Both the position numbers and the translations under genes were made by a program. Source: SIG480 sp045539475 (GTDB lineage: Bacteria; Bacillota; Clostridia; Oscillospirales; JAAYXM01). From it: 64,000 nucleotides of DNA. The notes under the pieces were generated by a model. It was not told the DNA's origin and made no database searches. It saw only the letters and a list, made by a program, of their open reading frames with translations. Positions 16,047-24,505 of the stretch are shown piece by piece (position 1 is the first letter of the stretch; each line of letters starts with the position of its first letter). The stretch lies in NCBI GenBank assembly GCA_045539475.1, contig JAZQFJ010000097.1, positions 6,255 to 70,254 of the forward strand, given 5' to 3'.

Positions 16047-17396
16047 ATGAAAACAGGTTCGCAAATTATACAGGCGATAAACAGTGCTCTGTGGGGAGTG
16101 CCGATGCTCGTGTTGCTTATGGGATGCGGGGTGTATCTTACGTTTGCTTTGCACGCTTTTCAGCTTACGCGTGCACGTATGTGGATGCGAGAAACCTTCG
16201 GCTCGTTGTTTAGGAAAAAGAACGGGCAGGGGAACGGGATTTCGCCGTATCGCGCTGTCAGCTCTGCGCTTGCATCCTCGATAGGTACAGGGAATATAGT
16301 GGGTGTTGCAACGGCAATTGCTGCGGGCGGTGCGGGTGCCGTTTTCTGGATGTGGGTGTCGGCAACCTTTGGAATGGCAATAAAATATGCAGAAATACTC
16401 CTTGCCGTAAAATTCCGGCGCAAGGATAAATGCGGATATCACGGCGGACCTATGTACTACATTGAAGAAGGTCTCGGAAAGGGATACAAATGGCTTGCCG
16501 TGATGTTTGCTTTTTCGGGAATGCTTGCCTGCCTCGGTATGGGGGCTATGAATCAGTCAAGTTCAATTGCAGCCGTGATACAACCGTATACTCATATATC
16601 AAAGCCTGTGTGCGGTGCAATTCTCGCAATAATTGCAATTCTTGCAGTAAGCGGGGGAATTGCACGCATATCAAGCGTGACATCGGCGCTTGTTCCGATA
16701 ATGGCAGGAATGTACATACTTGCTGGAATAGTCATTATATGTATTTCACCGAGGGATATATACGGAGCTTTTTGCGAGATAATATCTTCGGCTATTGCAC
16801 CGTGTGCAATATACGGCGGAGCAGCGGGAACGGCGGTACGAAGCGCCGTGCGCTATGGCGTTGCAAGAGGTGTTTTTTCAAATGAGGCGGGACTTGGCAC
16901 TTCTCCGATAGTACACGCTGCGGCAGATGCAAAAGGTCCGGTGCAGCAGGGCTTGTGGGGCGTATTTGAGGTGTTCGTCGATACAATTGTTGTATGCACG
17001 GTGACGGCGGTTGTTATCATCGGCTCCGGGACGCATCTCGGAGAAGCTTCCGGTGCGGGGATGGTGACGCTTGCGTTTGAAAAATATTTCGGGCACTTCG
17101 GCGGTGTATTTGTGGCAACTGCAACGGTAATGTTTGCCGTTTCAACCATTCTCGGCTGGTCGTATTACGGCGAGAGTTGTATCGGCTATCTCTGCGGAAA
17201 CAGACAGAGCATCGCAAAAGCGTACAGAGCTCTGTTTGCGGCGGCAGTTTTTCTGGGCGCGGTTATGCACGGTGATACAGTGTGGGAACTTGCAGATATG
17301 TTCAATGGAATGATGATGGTGCCGAACCTGATCGCCGTAATATCCCTTTCGGGAATTGTCGTAAAAGAAACGAAAAACGCTATCAAAATGAAATAA
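16047..17396 (+). CDS. Alanine/glycine:sodium symporter (AGCS family)
   Basis: The 449-residue membrane protein has about eleven hydrophobic helices. The AGCS signature region is clear: AVSSALASSIGTGNIVGVAT, then GGAGAVFWMWVSATFGMAIKYAE and GGPMYYIEEGLGKGYKWLA. Later segments include RGVFSNEAGLGTSPIVHAAA and ILGWSYYGESCIGYLCG. The family imports alanine or glycine with sodium. GGAGTGAGG (16036-16044) fixes ATG 16047, and similarity begins there. Its terminator runs into the CRISPR array downstream, so transcription of this gene converges on the array, which is read from the other strand. Confidence 0.92.
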   Translation: MKTGSQIIQAINSALWGVPMLVLLMGCGVYLTFALHAFQLTRARMWMRETFGSLFRKKNGQGNGISPYRAVSSALASSIGTGNIVGVATAIAAGGAGAVFWMWVSATFGMAIKYAEILLAVKFRRKDKCGYHGGPMYYIEEGLGKGYKWLAVMFAFSGMLACLGMGAMNQSSSIAAVIQPYTHISKPVCGAILAIIAILAVSGGIARISSVTSALVPIMAGMYILAGIVIICISPRDIYGAFCEIISSAIAPCAIYGGAAGTAVRSAVRYGVARGVFSNEAGLGTSPIVHAAADAKGPVQQGLWGVFEVFVDTIVVCTVTAVVIIGSGTHLGEASGAGMVTLAFEKYFGHFGGVFVATATVMFAVSTILGWSYYGESCIGYLCGNRQSIAKAYRALFAAAVFLGAVMHGDTVWELADMFNGMMMVPNLIAVISLSGIVVKETKNAIKMK

Positions 17397-17413
17397 ACAT
17401 TCTGATAGCGTTT
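17375..17413 (+). terminator. Symporter terminator overlapping the last CRISPR repeat
   Basis: Arms 17375-17385 and 17403-17413 pair perfectly (11 base pairs), with the symporter stop codon in the loop. The last four bases of the right arm are the first four bases of the terminal CRISPR repeat. On the plus strand only TTT follows. Confidence 0.6.
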
Positions 17414-17775
17414 GACTGTTATATGAAATTACACTACTCTCAAACAAAGATAGACGAAAACGAGCCGTTTTGTTGGTTTGACTGCTATATGAAATTACAC
17501 TACTCTCAAACCCGTCTCGCTTGCGTTGTCGTCGTCGCATAGTTTGACTGCTATATGGAATTACACTACTCTCAAACCACCTACAAGCAGAGCGGAACAA
17601 GCGACCTGTTTGACTGCTATATGAAATTACACTACTCTCAAACCAGACGGAGTATGACAGGTTTTGGGATGATGTTTGACTGCTATATGAAATTACACTA
17701 CTCTCAAACGCTATTCACCTTAAAAATGCGCTTAACACTGTTTGACTGCTATATGAAATTACACTACTCTCAAAC
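17410..17775 (-). CRISPR. CRISPR array, six 36-bp repeats and five 30-bp spacers (type II-A)
   Basis: Repeats lie at 17410-17445, 17476-17511, 17542-17577, 17608-17643, 17674-17709 and 17740-17775, with exactly 30 bases between each. The repeat begins GTTTGAGAGTAG on the minus strand and ends AGCAGTCAAAC. The minus strand is the likely transcribed one, for four reasons. The cas genes run that way. The tracrRNA anti-repeat pairs with that sense. The csn2 side supplies a leader. The distal repeat (17410-17445) carries a C-to-T change, as terminal repeats often do. A second variant (A to G on the plus strand) is in the repeat at 17542. The array is short, and with cas1 destroyed it probably no longer grows. 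I could not assign targets to the spacers by eye. Confidence 0.97.
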
Positions 17776-17902
17776 CTCAAATTCATGATGGCGGAGTAAT
17801 CTTGCCCTACAAAACAAGAGTAATTTCATATAGCAAGCAGTGTTATATGACGCACAAATCATTATCTATAATAAGCTTGTGCTCATTTTTGGAATTATAT
17901 TT
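17776..17902 (-). promoter_or_regulatory. CRISPR leader containing a second anti-repeat-like segment
   Basis: This A/T-rich 127-base stretch separates the csn2 stop from the first repeat. Positions 17815-17841 carry TAATTTCATATAGC plus flanking bases. That is a degenerate copy of part of the repeat in the opposite orientation to the array, so a leader transcript could pair with the repeats. I found no convincing -35/-10 pair in it. Confidence 0.6.
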
Positions 17903-18511
17903 CTAATACCCCTCAAAAAGAAGCAGATAGAGCTTTTCGTATCTGAAAAACTTATAAACGTCTTCTATGTCTTTTTCCGAAAGAAATTGCTTAAGATTAA
18001 CAAAAGCAAAAACAGTTTTTCCGAAAAATTCGTTTTCTACCTTCGCATAATTGCAGATTTTTTCCGGCAAAGACGAATGGATATCCGACACAGTTACAGG
18101 TGCAGCTTTGAGAAGCATCGCTATATCTATTGAATTTTCAAGGTGCACGGAAATATCAAAATCAGAAATAAGCTCAAGCATATACTGCTCAATCGAGGAC
18201 ATAAGCTCCGATGTTTTTGCGAAAAGTTCGCCATCAAATGCTTTTTCCGAAAGACGTGAGAGAAGCTTTGTTGCAAGTTTTCGCTCGTTTACCGAGAAAC
18301 CGAACATATCTCCGACGAAGGTGATGTTCTTCTCTACAGGACGCTCGTTGTGTGAATCGGAAAGAATGAATTCTCCTTCATTGCCGTCGCATTGAAGAGA
18401 TAACTCATTCATAAGTGAATAAAAAAGAGAACTGTTCTCTATTATTATAACATTTGCTTTCTCATCTTGCAAGGGGAAATGTTCACCAAAGACGGAATGG
18501 AAGAGCTTCAC
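17903..18511 (-). CDS. csn2: CRISPR-associated protein Csn2
   Basis: The 202-residue protein matches Csn2 of type II-A systems. MKLFHSVFGEHFPL is at the N-terminus and FVGDMFGFSVNERKLATKLL at about residue 65. The C-terminus has KTVFAFVNLKQFLSEKDIED and YKFFRYEKLYLLLFEG. Csn2 forms a ring-shaped tetramer that encircles DNA ends and works with Cas1-Cas2 in spacer acquisition. The start is GTG 18511, overlapping the cas2 stop. Because cas1 and the 5' end of cas2 are gone, this otherwise intact gene has lost its normal partners. The protein is slightly shorter than the usual ~220 residues. Confidence 0.9.
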   Translation of the reverse strand: MKLFHSVFGEHFPLQDEKANVIIIENSSLFYSLMNELSLQCDGNEGEFILSDSHNERPVEKNITFVGDMFGFSVNERKLATKLLSRLSEKAFDGELFAKTSELMSSIEQYMLELISDFDISVHLENSIDIAMLLKAAPVTVSDIHSSLPEKICNYAKVENEFFGKTVFAFVNLKQFLSEKDIEDVYKFFRYEKLYLLLFEGY

Positions 18512-18777
18512 AAAACCACCAACCTTTCATCGGTATCAATAACAATGCTTTGCTTTTCTCCGAGAACATACGCCATCTTCGAATATTGCTTTTCCGTTAT
18601 GGCAAGCATTTGTATAATTCCTTTTTCAGGTGAAGCTTCACGAACTTTTTTCATTATTGATTCCAATACAGTTATGTTAAGGGCAAGCTTGCTGTAAACA
18701 GAGTTTTGGACCATAATAAATCCGCTTTTAATTAGGAATTTGCGAAATCTTGAATATGCTCTGCGCTTGTCGCGAGA
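18508..18777 (-). pseudogene. cas2: cas2 remnant lacking its 5' end
   Basis: Read on the minus strand from 18777, the frame gives SRDKRRAYSRFRKFLIKSGF, then VQNSVYSKLALN, GIIQMLAITEKQYSKM and TDERLVVL. This is type II-A Cas2 from roughly residue 14 to the end. The N-terminal strand with the conserved Asp (normally ...FDLP) is absent, and a stop (TAA) lies directly upstream in this frame. No ATG, GTG or TTG occurs before ATG 18714 in the middle of the protein. Cas2 is the structural core of the Cas1-Cas2 integrase, so the product cannot be normal. The break coincides with the loss of cas1. Confidence 0.88.
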
Positions 18778-18799
18778 TTACAACCGTTCGCCAGCTCAT
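18728..18799 (-). pseudogene. cas1: cas1 remnant: first eight or nine codons fused to out-of-frame cas2 DNA
   Basis: Directly overlapping the cas9 stop (ATGA), the minus strand encodes MSWRTVVIS, the standard N-terminus of type II Cas1. The frame then runs into cas2 sequence in the wrong register and stops after 23 codons. About 280 codons of cas1 are therefore missing. The ATGA overlap shows that cas9 and cas1 were once translationally coupled. Confidence 0.85.
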
Positions 18800-21700
18800 A
18801 ATGTTTTGAGGTCAATGGGATTTTGTTTGAACAGACCAGTTGCAGATTGATTGATAATAGCGACGTTTTTTAGTGAAGTTATGTTTTTGGGTATAATTAT
18901 TCTTCCTGCTGTTTTATTGCTGTTTACAGAGCTTAAATCTACAAACCGAGCATCGCAACTTAAGACAATAAGAATAAGTTTTAAAACATCACATTGCTCG
19001 GATAACGACATTGTTTCAAATTTTGATTCGTTGATTTTCTTGCCTGCTTCTCCAAATTGGGGAGCGTAAGCAGTCTTCATTTTATCAACAAGTGCATCAA
19101 AAAGGTGTAAGTTATTTTCTTTGTTGATTTCGGAATTATATTCTTCTGCAGATATAGTGGATTTTGTTGTTGCCACATAGTTGATATATTTTAAGACAAC
19201 TTTTACATAGGCGTAATTCTCTTTATCAAGAATAAGTTGCATTGCATTTTTAAAAACTAAAGAATCACCTGTTCTTCCGCTTATATGCATATAGAATCCA
19301 TCAATGCAGAAAAGAGTGTTCAGCTTGATTTTGGGAATGAGAACGCGGTGGTCGATGAGGTTTTGGTTATCTTTCAGGAATGTGTCAAGAACAGTTTTGT
19401 CCTTTGCTATCTGCTCGGAAAGATAAACGGGAACGTATTCAATTGTGCGAACACATTTCCCCTTTTTTGTGTGTTCAACAAGACAGAAATACGCAGACGA
19501 AACTTTGTTATAGCCGCCATATTTTTCGGTGTCTGCAAGCCTCGGGTCCGATTTGAGCGGCATAAGACCCTTCGCTTTTTTTACGGGCTGGATATTGAAA
19601 AGTGCGCCTGTTTCTTCATATGCATATCTTGTAAACAGAATGTTATTCTTTTCGTATGTTTTCTTAACCTTTTCAATCGTCCCGTGTTCGCCCGCGCTCC
19701 AGGCGGTAACGCCGTTTCTTGCGACATCATAATCGAAAATCTTATGCATACTGTACGGCTGACGGTCGCGGCTGCGTATGAAGTTTATCGGATTTTTGGT
19801 GAATTTTGTATCAAACACGTTGCCGACAACGATGTTTACATATGCATCCTTTGCGTGGTGCAAATCGTTTATCTCGCGGCATTTAAGAAGGTCGTTTTCG
19901 TTCTTGAAATCTGAAACTACGCCCGCTTTGACATAAACAACGTCTGTATCGGGATAAAGTCTTTTCAGCGTTGCGGCAACAGCTTTGGTTGATTGCTGAG
20001 TCTCAACAAGCTGGCGTGCGATAAAGCCTGCAAGTTCTTCATCGGAGAAAGGGGTTACGCGCGTAAGACGGTCGAATTTTTTCTTTGAGATAAGGCCTTT
20101 TGCCAAAAGCAGGCGCCAGTGCGAGATGTTTTTTTCTCGCGTAATTGCATCCAGAGGATATGAGTCTGATTTTTGTATATTTTCCTTACGGTTGACAAGA
20201 ACGAGGTTATCAAGGCTGTCATCTTTTGTTTTTGAGCGGGGATATATGTGGTCTATGTCATAAATATTATTATTCATAAGATCCGAAAGCTGAATTGCTT
20301 TTCCGGTATACATACATTTACCCATTTGGGTATAGTAAAGATACAGCTTTTTTCCGCGGAGGGATGCCTCGTCTTGATTTGATAAGCTTTCAAAAAGCTC
20401 CGGAGCTTCTTTTTTGCAATTTTTATAAAGCTCCAAAAGCTGATTTTTGCGAGAAACGGTACGTTTTTTCTCTCCGCCGCCACGCGCTGTCTCGATGAAT
20501 ATTTTCTTGGCTGGATGCCCTGTTATTTTTTCTATTTCTTTTATAATGGTAAGTGTTTGCCAGATACCGCGTTTTATGTTCGGAGAAACATAGAGATCCT
20601 TTACCAAAGAATCGTAAGAAAATGTCGGGATTCCGGAAAATTCTGCGTTCCTTGCTTCAATGTTTTTTGTGAAGAAGTGTGAACCCGAGAGAAGCTGCAT
20701 AAGGTTTTCCTGAGTATTCCAAAGTGCATCTGTTATACTTAACCAAGTGCATTCTCCGGTTGAAGGATTAACCTCCGGAATTTCCTTCAGAAATGCATAT
20801 GAGAAATTTCCCCAACCTGAGAATTTCATTCTTGAAATTTTGTTTATCTGATCGGTTGAGAAATATCCGTCGCCGATTTTAGAAAGGCGGGATTTCAGAA
20901 TTTCGGTATCATCGTGGAAAAGAACAACTGCATTGATTGCTTCTTCGGCACAGGTAAGGTTAAAACCTTTTCCAAGGAGACTGGAAAACTCAATATAAGA
21001 AGCCATACTTGATTTGAAGTCACCGTCAATTCCGCTTATTTCGTCTTTAGATTTATCGAAACCTGCATTGATTGTGAGAAAATGTTTGAGGTCATTCATT
21101 TTAACCTTTTTGCGAGTAAGGAAAAGCTCGTTGTATATTTTCTGCTTAAGAGGAACAGGCAAAGCTTCGCCGTTGATTTTTACATTGTTAAGATCGTTGA
21201 GAACCATATATTTACTGTAAAGAATTGAGTGCTTCGGTAAGACATCCTCGCCGATGAGATACGTGCATTTATTCGTCATACGTCGGATAAAGTTTTCGGC
21301 ACTTTGCTCGGTGTCGACAACGCTTTCAAAGTTCCAGGGAGTGATTTTTTCGCTTGAACGTTTAACGATCCAGCAATTACCGCTATCCTTGTGTGCATCG
21401 TTAAGCGGACCTATGTAATAAGGGATTTTGAAGGAAAGAAGCTTTATGATTTTTTCAGAAACCGTAAGTCCTTGCTCATCTTTTTCGGAAAGGAACGGGA
21501 AGCTTTTTTCTGCATTTTGGAGGATTGCACGAAGCTCCGCAAGGTTAAGCTGATAGGGAACAACACTGTTTTCGTTCGAACGTTGCTTTGGAAGCAACGT
21601 TCCGTTTTCGATGCCGTCAAGAATGTAGCAAAGCTCCTTATCATCGGGATTTGAAATGTTTTTGAACTGTTTTTTGAGAAAATCACAGAAGGCAGCCTGG

Positions 21701-22827
21701 GTGCAAGTTTTGAGAACTCTTTTATGTTTTATGCCATTCTGCAATGCGCTTTTCGTATAAGCAACATAGTTATCCGCTGTTTCAATAGAACGGAAAATGG
21801 AATAGTATGTAGATTTTATGTATTTTTTAACAACTCTCTTAAGTGTAGCCAGATCTTTTTTGTGTTGCTCAAAAGAATTCACCTTTGCTTCGGATATGTA
21901 TGTGTTTCCTTTGAGCATATCGGCAAGAATGGACCAATCATAAATAGCTTTCGCGGATTCGATGACGACCATTTTGTCTTGAAGAACATTTGAAAGCGAA
22001 TCACAGATTGCGTCAAAATCTCCTGCAAGCGAAAAGCTTTTTATTTCCGCCGCTTTGAGGTCTTCTTCCAGCTTTTCTTCGTCAAAAAGAACGTGAAGTT
22101 TAGCGGCTCCGCCTGAAAGAAGGGCGCACAGCTCTGTCATCTGCTTGTTCTTACCGATGTCAAGAATGGCAGAAAGTTCTTTTTTCTTGGATGTGATTGA
22201 TGCTTTTTTCTTAAGACACTCGGAAACTGCATCCGCATCGGCATCCGAGAAAGAAAAACCGAGTTCATCTTCAAGTGAATTGTTGAATGCAGTGAAAACT
22301 GTACCAAAGTCAGATGCGGCACTCATATCCTCTCCGGGGAAGAGAAAATGACCACGGTTTTTGATGATATGCGCTACTGCAAGATACAGAAGACGAACGT
22401 CTTTTATATCAGAACCCTCAATGAAATTTTTCCTGAGATGAAAGATTGTCGGATATTGCTTGTGGTAATCGCGGTCTGAAAAATCTGCATCGTTGAACAG
22501 GGCGTTTAACTGATGCGCTGTCTTATCTTCGGCGACGAATTTACTTTCTTTCAATCTGAGGAAGAAACCGGGATCATTCCCGGAAACTTCCTCGGCGAAA
22601 AGTTCCTGCAAAAGCATAAGCCGCTGATGTGTCCGTGCAGTGCGGCGTCGCGCGGTTCGGAATGCACGCCGCTCAACTGCTGTTGATCCTTCGTCAAAAA
22701 GCCGGATGCCCCACATTGCTTTTCCGTTGAACTTCAGAATATCATATTCAGGGCTCGTTACTGCCCAACCGACGGAATCCGTTCCGATATCCAATCCTAA
22801 ATAATAATCGCCATATTGCTTTTTCAT
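18796..22827 (-). CDS. cas9: Cas9 RNA-guided endonuclease, type II-A
   Basis: A 1343-residue Cas9. RuvC-I is YYLGLDIGTDSVGWAV, with the catalytic Asp at about residue 13. The arginine-rich bridge helix follows (ERRAFRTARRRTARTHQR, residues ~52-69). RuvC-II is KIFIETARGGG (Glu ~779). The HNH domain reads YDIDHIYPRSKTKDDSLDNL (His ~860, Asn ~883). RuvC-III is LHHAKDAYVNIVVGN (His ~991, Asp ~994). The C-terminal KYGGYNKVSSAYFCLV belongs to the PAM-interacting region. All nuclease residues look intact, so interference may still work with the existing spacers. ATG 22827 is preferred over ATG 22836 because GGGG at 22837-22840 is nine bases from it. The tracrRNA promoter overlaps this start region on the other strand. 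Confidence 0.97.
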   Translation of the reverse strand: MKKQYGDYYLGLDIGTDSVGWAVTSPEYDILKFNGKAMWGIRLFDEGSTAVERRAFRTARRRTARTHQRLMLLQELFAEEVSGNDPGFFLRLKESKFVAEDKTAHQLNALFNDADFSDRDYHKQYPTIFHLRKNFIEGSDIKDVRLLYLAVAHIIKNRGHFLFPGEDMSAASDFGTVFTAFNNSLEDELGFSFSDADADAVSECLKKKASITSKKKELSAILDIGKNKQMTELCALLSGGAAKLHVLFDEEKLEEDLKAAEIKSFSLAGDFDAICDSLSNVLQDKMVVIESAKAIYDWSILADMLKGNTYISEAKVNSFEQHKKDLATLKRVVKKYIKSTYYSIFRSIETADNYVAYTKSALQNGIKHKRVLKTCTQAAFCDFLKKQFKNISNPDDKELCYILDGIENGTLLPKQRSNENSVVPYQLNLAELRAILQNAEKSFPFLSEKDEQGLTVSEKIIKLLSFKIPYYIGPLNDAHKDSGNCWIVKRSSEKITPWNFESVVDTEQSAENFIRRMTNKCTYLIGEDVLPKHSILYSKYMVLNDLNNVKINGEALPVPLKQKIYNELFLTRKKVKMNDLKHFLTINAGFDKSKDEISGIDGDFKSSMASYIEFSSLLGKGFNLTCAEEAINAVVLFHDDTEILKSRLSKIGDGYFSTDQINKISRMKFSGWGNFSYAFLKEIPEVNPSTGECTWLSITDALWNTQENLMQLLSGSHFFTKNIEARNAEFSGIPTFSYDSLVKDLYVSPNIKRGIWQTLTIIKEIEKITGHPAKKIFIETARGGGEKKRTVSRKNQLLELYKNCKKEAPELFESLSNQDEASLRGKKLYLYYTQMGKCMYTGKAIQLSDLMNNNIYDIDHIYPRSKTKDDSLDNLVLVNRKENIQKSDSYPLDAITREKNISHWRLLLAKGLISKKKFDRLTRVTPFSDEELAGFIARQLVETQQSTKAVAATLKRLYPDTDVVYVKAGVVSDFKNENDLLKCREINDLHHAKDAYVNIVVGNVFDTKFTKNPINFIRSRDRQPYSMHKIFDYDVARNGVTAWSAGEHGTIEKVKKTYEKNNILFTRYAYEETGALFNIQPVKKAKGLMPLKSDPRLADTEKYGGYNKVSSAYFCLVEHTKKGKCVRTIEYVPVYLSEQIAKDKTVLDTFLKDNQNLIDHRVLIPKIKLNTLFCIDGFYMHISGRTGDSLVFKNAMQLILDKENYAYVKVVLKYINYVATTKSTISAEEYNSEINKENNLHLFDALVDKMKTAYAPQFGEAGKKINESKFETMSLSEQCDVLKLILIVLSCDARFVDLSSVNSNKTAGRIIIPKNITSLKNVAIINQSATGLFKQNPIDLKTL

Positions 22828-22829
22828 AC

Positions 22830-22858
22830 TTGACATCCCCTTTTTAATGTGATATATT
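22830..22858 (+). promoter_or_regulatory. tracrRNA promoter
   Basis: TTGACA (22830-22835), 17 bases, TATATT (22853-22858). The -35 box lies between the two candidate cas9 start codons on the opposite strand. A TATAAT on the minus strand (22861-22856) could be the cas9 -10, so the two promoters would overlap. Confidence 0.82.
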
Positions 22859-22864
22859 ATAGTT

Positions 22865-22978
22865 AATCTCTGATTGCTATATGAGATTACACTACGAGTT
22901 CAAATAAAATTTTTTCAAAACGTCGCTTTGCGACTTTCACTGATGTGAAGACAGACCTGCCACTACGGTGGGTTTTTT
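22865..22978 (+). ncRNA. tracrRNA
   Basis: Positions 22871-22905 are complementary to nearly the whole 36-base repeat. The block 22875-22895 pairs without a break to the repeat (one G-U), then a GAG/GU bulge, then TTCAAAT pairs with the GUUUGA end. This is the bulged duplex expected for Cas9. Downstream hairpins follow: GTCGC/GCGAC (22922-22934), TTCAC/GTGAA (22936-22949) and a terminator. The promoter at 22830-22858 places the 5' end near 22865. It is divergent from cas9. Its product should guide RNase III processing of the pre-crRNA and form the Cas9 guide scaffold. Confidence 0.92.
22956..22978 (+). terminator. tracrRNA terminator
   Basis: CCAC (22960-22963) and GTGG (22968-22971) form a short hairpin, with further ACC/GGT pairing possible, followed by six T residues (22973-22978). 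Confidence 0.8.
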
Positions 22979-23040
22979 GTTTTACTATAAACATTATAAA
23001 CATTTTGAGGTTCCTTGTCAAATTTCCCTATGCCTTTTTA

Positions 23041-23069
23041 TTGACTGAAAACGACAAAAGGAGTATAAT
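23041..23069 (+). promoter_or_regulatory. Promoter for the MATE gene
   Basis: TTGACT (23041-23046), 17 bases, TATAAT (23064-23069), 36 bases before GTG 23105. Confidence 0.82.
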
Positions 23070-23104
23070 AAAATCAATAGACAAAAGAGAAAAGAGGAAG
23101 CCCG

Positions 23105-24472
23105 GTGCAAGACGAAAGAAGACAGGAAGCGCGGCGCACAATGATGCTGTCCGAGCCGATACATAAGATTATACCGAAGATGGCGATACCAACGATTGTA
23201 GCATTTCTGATAAACTCGATTTATTCGCTTGCCGATACTTATTTTGTAAGCTCGCTCGGCACGAATGCCACGGCAGCGGTCAGCGTCAATTCATCGCTCG
23301 ATCAGCTTATAATGATGTGCGGCTCAATGCTTGCGCTTGGCGCTAACAGCTATATTGCGCGTCTTCTCGGAAAAGGCGACGACAAAAAGGCAAGCTGCGT
23401 TTTATCCACGTCTTTTTTTACGGCACTCGGAATAGGACTGCTCCTCGCAGTTTTCGGCAGTATCTTTATAACGCCGATGGTGCGGCTTTTAGGCGCGACG
23501 CCCACGTGTGAAAAGTATTCTGTGGAATATGCCGCATATGTTTTGCTTGCGGCTCCGTTTATGGCGTCAAGCTTTGTTATGAATCAATGTCTGCGCTCTG
23601 AAGGCAGTGCAACGCTTTCGATGATAGGAATGGGCTTTGGCGGAATTCTCAACTGCATCCTTGATCCGATTTTTATTTTCGGGCTTGATATGGGCGTTGC
23701 GGGTGCATCGCTTGCAACTGCAATTTCAAAGCTTGTGAGCTTTTCAATTCTGATTTTTCCGTACATCACCCGCCGCAGTATGCTGCATTTATCGCTGCGC
23801 AATTTCAGCCCGACAAAGGATATTGTATATGAGGTTATAACTGTCGGATCGTCTTCTATGTCCAGGAGCGGGCTGGCTGTGGTTGCAAGCATTATGCTCA
23901 ATGATCTTGCAGGAAACATTTCGGATTCCGTTCTTGCGGGAATCGGTGTCTGCACTAAGATAATGATGTTTCCGTTCAGCATCATTCTCGGCTTCGGAAG
24001 CGGGTTTCAGCCGGTTGCGGGATTCAACTGGGGCGCAAAGCGGTATGACAGGGTGCGTAAAAGCTATGGCTTTTCTTCCGCGGTTGCGCTTGCCGGCTCA
24101 ATTACCATGGGGATTGTCCTTGCTGTATTTGCAGACTGGCTTATCGTGAAGTTTGCCGGAACTGATATGGAAATGCGCAGAATAGGCGCCTTGTGCATAC
24201 GCCTGCAGTGTATTGCGCTTCCGATACACGCATGGGTGGCGGTTGTCAATATGCTGTGCAACAGCCTCGGGAACGCCGGCGGAGCTTTTTTGCTTGCAAC
24301 CTCGCGGCAGGGAAGCTGCTTCATACCGATTTTATATCCTCTTGCACATATTTTCGGTGCAGTGGGAGTTGCCGCCGCACAGGCAGTGGCAGATGTTCTT
24401 ACGCTTTTGCTCGCCGTGCCGATAATGATTTTCGTAACAAGGAAAATAAAACGCGCAGAAAAAGAAGGTTAA
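23105..24472 (+). CDS. MATE family multidrug/metabolite exporter
   Basis: The 455-residue protein has twelve hydrophobic helices in two related halves. PIHKIIPKMAIPTIVAFLIN and YSLADTYFVSSLGTNATAAV at the start, and GFGSGFQPVAGFNWGAKRYD in the second half, are MATE signatures of the DinF/NorM-like group. Such proteins export cationic drugs or metabolites using proton or sodium gradients; the substrate here is unknown. GTG 23105 is chosen with AGAGGA about seven bases upstream. ATG 23141, where family similarity begins, is a possible alternative. The gene has its own promoter and terminator and so is a single-gene unit. Confidence 0.9.
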   Translation: MQDERRQEARRTMMLSEPIHKIIPKMAIPTIVAFLINSIYSLADTYFVSSLGTNATAAVSVNSSLDQLIMMCGSMLALGANSYIARLLGKGDDKKASCVLSTSFFTALGIGLLLAVFGSIFITPMVRLLGATPTCEKYSVEYAAYVLLAAPFMASSFVMNQCLRSEGSATLSMIGMGFGGILNCILDPIFIFGLDMGVAGASLATAISKLVSFSILIFPYITRRSMLHLSLRNFSPTKDIVYEVITVGSSSMSRSGLAVVASIMLNDLAGNISDSVLAGIGVCTKIMMFPFSIILGFGSGFQPVAGFNWGAKRYDRVRKSYGFSSAVALAGSITMGIVLAVFADWLIVKFAGTDMEMRRIGALCIRLQCIALPIHAWVAVVNMLCNSLGNAGGAFLLATSRQGSCFIPILYPLAHIFGAVGVAAAQAVADVLTLLLAVPIMIFVTRKIKRAEKEG

Positions 24473-24479
24473 AAAGCTC

Positions 24480-24504
24480 AAAAGCCGCCCATCAGGCGGC
24501 TTTT
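24480..24504. terminator. Terminator after the MATE gene
   Basis: AAAAGCCGCC (24480-24489) and GGCGGCTTTT (24495-24504) pair perfectly around a five-base loop. It is usable by the convergent lipid-kinase gene as well. Confidence 0.9.
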
Positions 24505-24505
24505 G

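Noticed and set aside
17410..17775. Array transcribed on the plus strand
   Set aside because: The cas genes, csn2-side leader, tracrRNA complementarity and the variant distal repeat all favour the minus strand. The repeat ends are near-palindromic, which causes the ambiguity.
17282..17788. Plus-strand open frames running through the CRISPR array with repeated peptide units
   Set aside because: The repeat-plus-spacer period is 66 bases, divisible by three, so one frame stays open by chance and spells the repeat again and again. This is an array artefact, not a repeat protein.
17810..17880. Leader anti-repeat as the main tracrRNA
   Set aside because: The segment at 22871-22905 pairs over a longer range, has the expected bulge, hairpins, promoter and terminator. 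The leader copy lacks a terminator and lower stem.
19285..19914. Plus-strand frame of about 209 codons within cas9
   Set aside because: Antisense shadow of cas9; no motif, start site or promoter.
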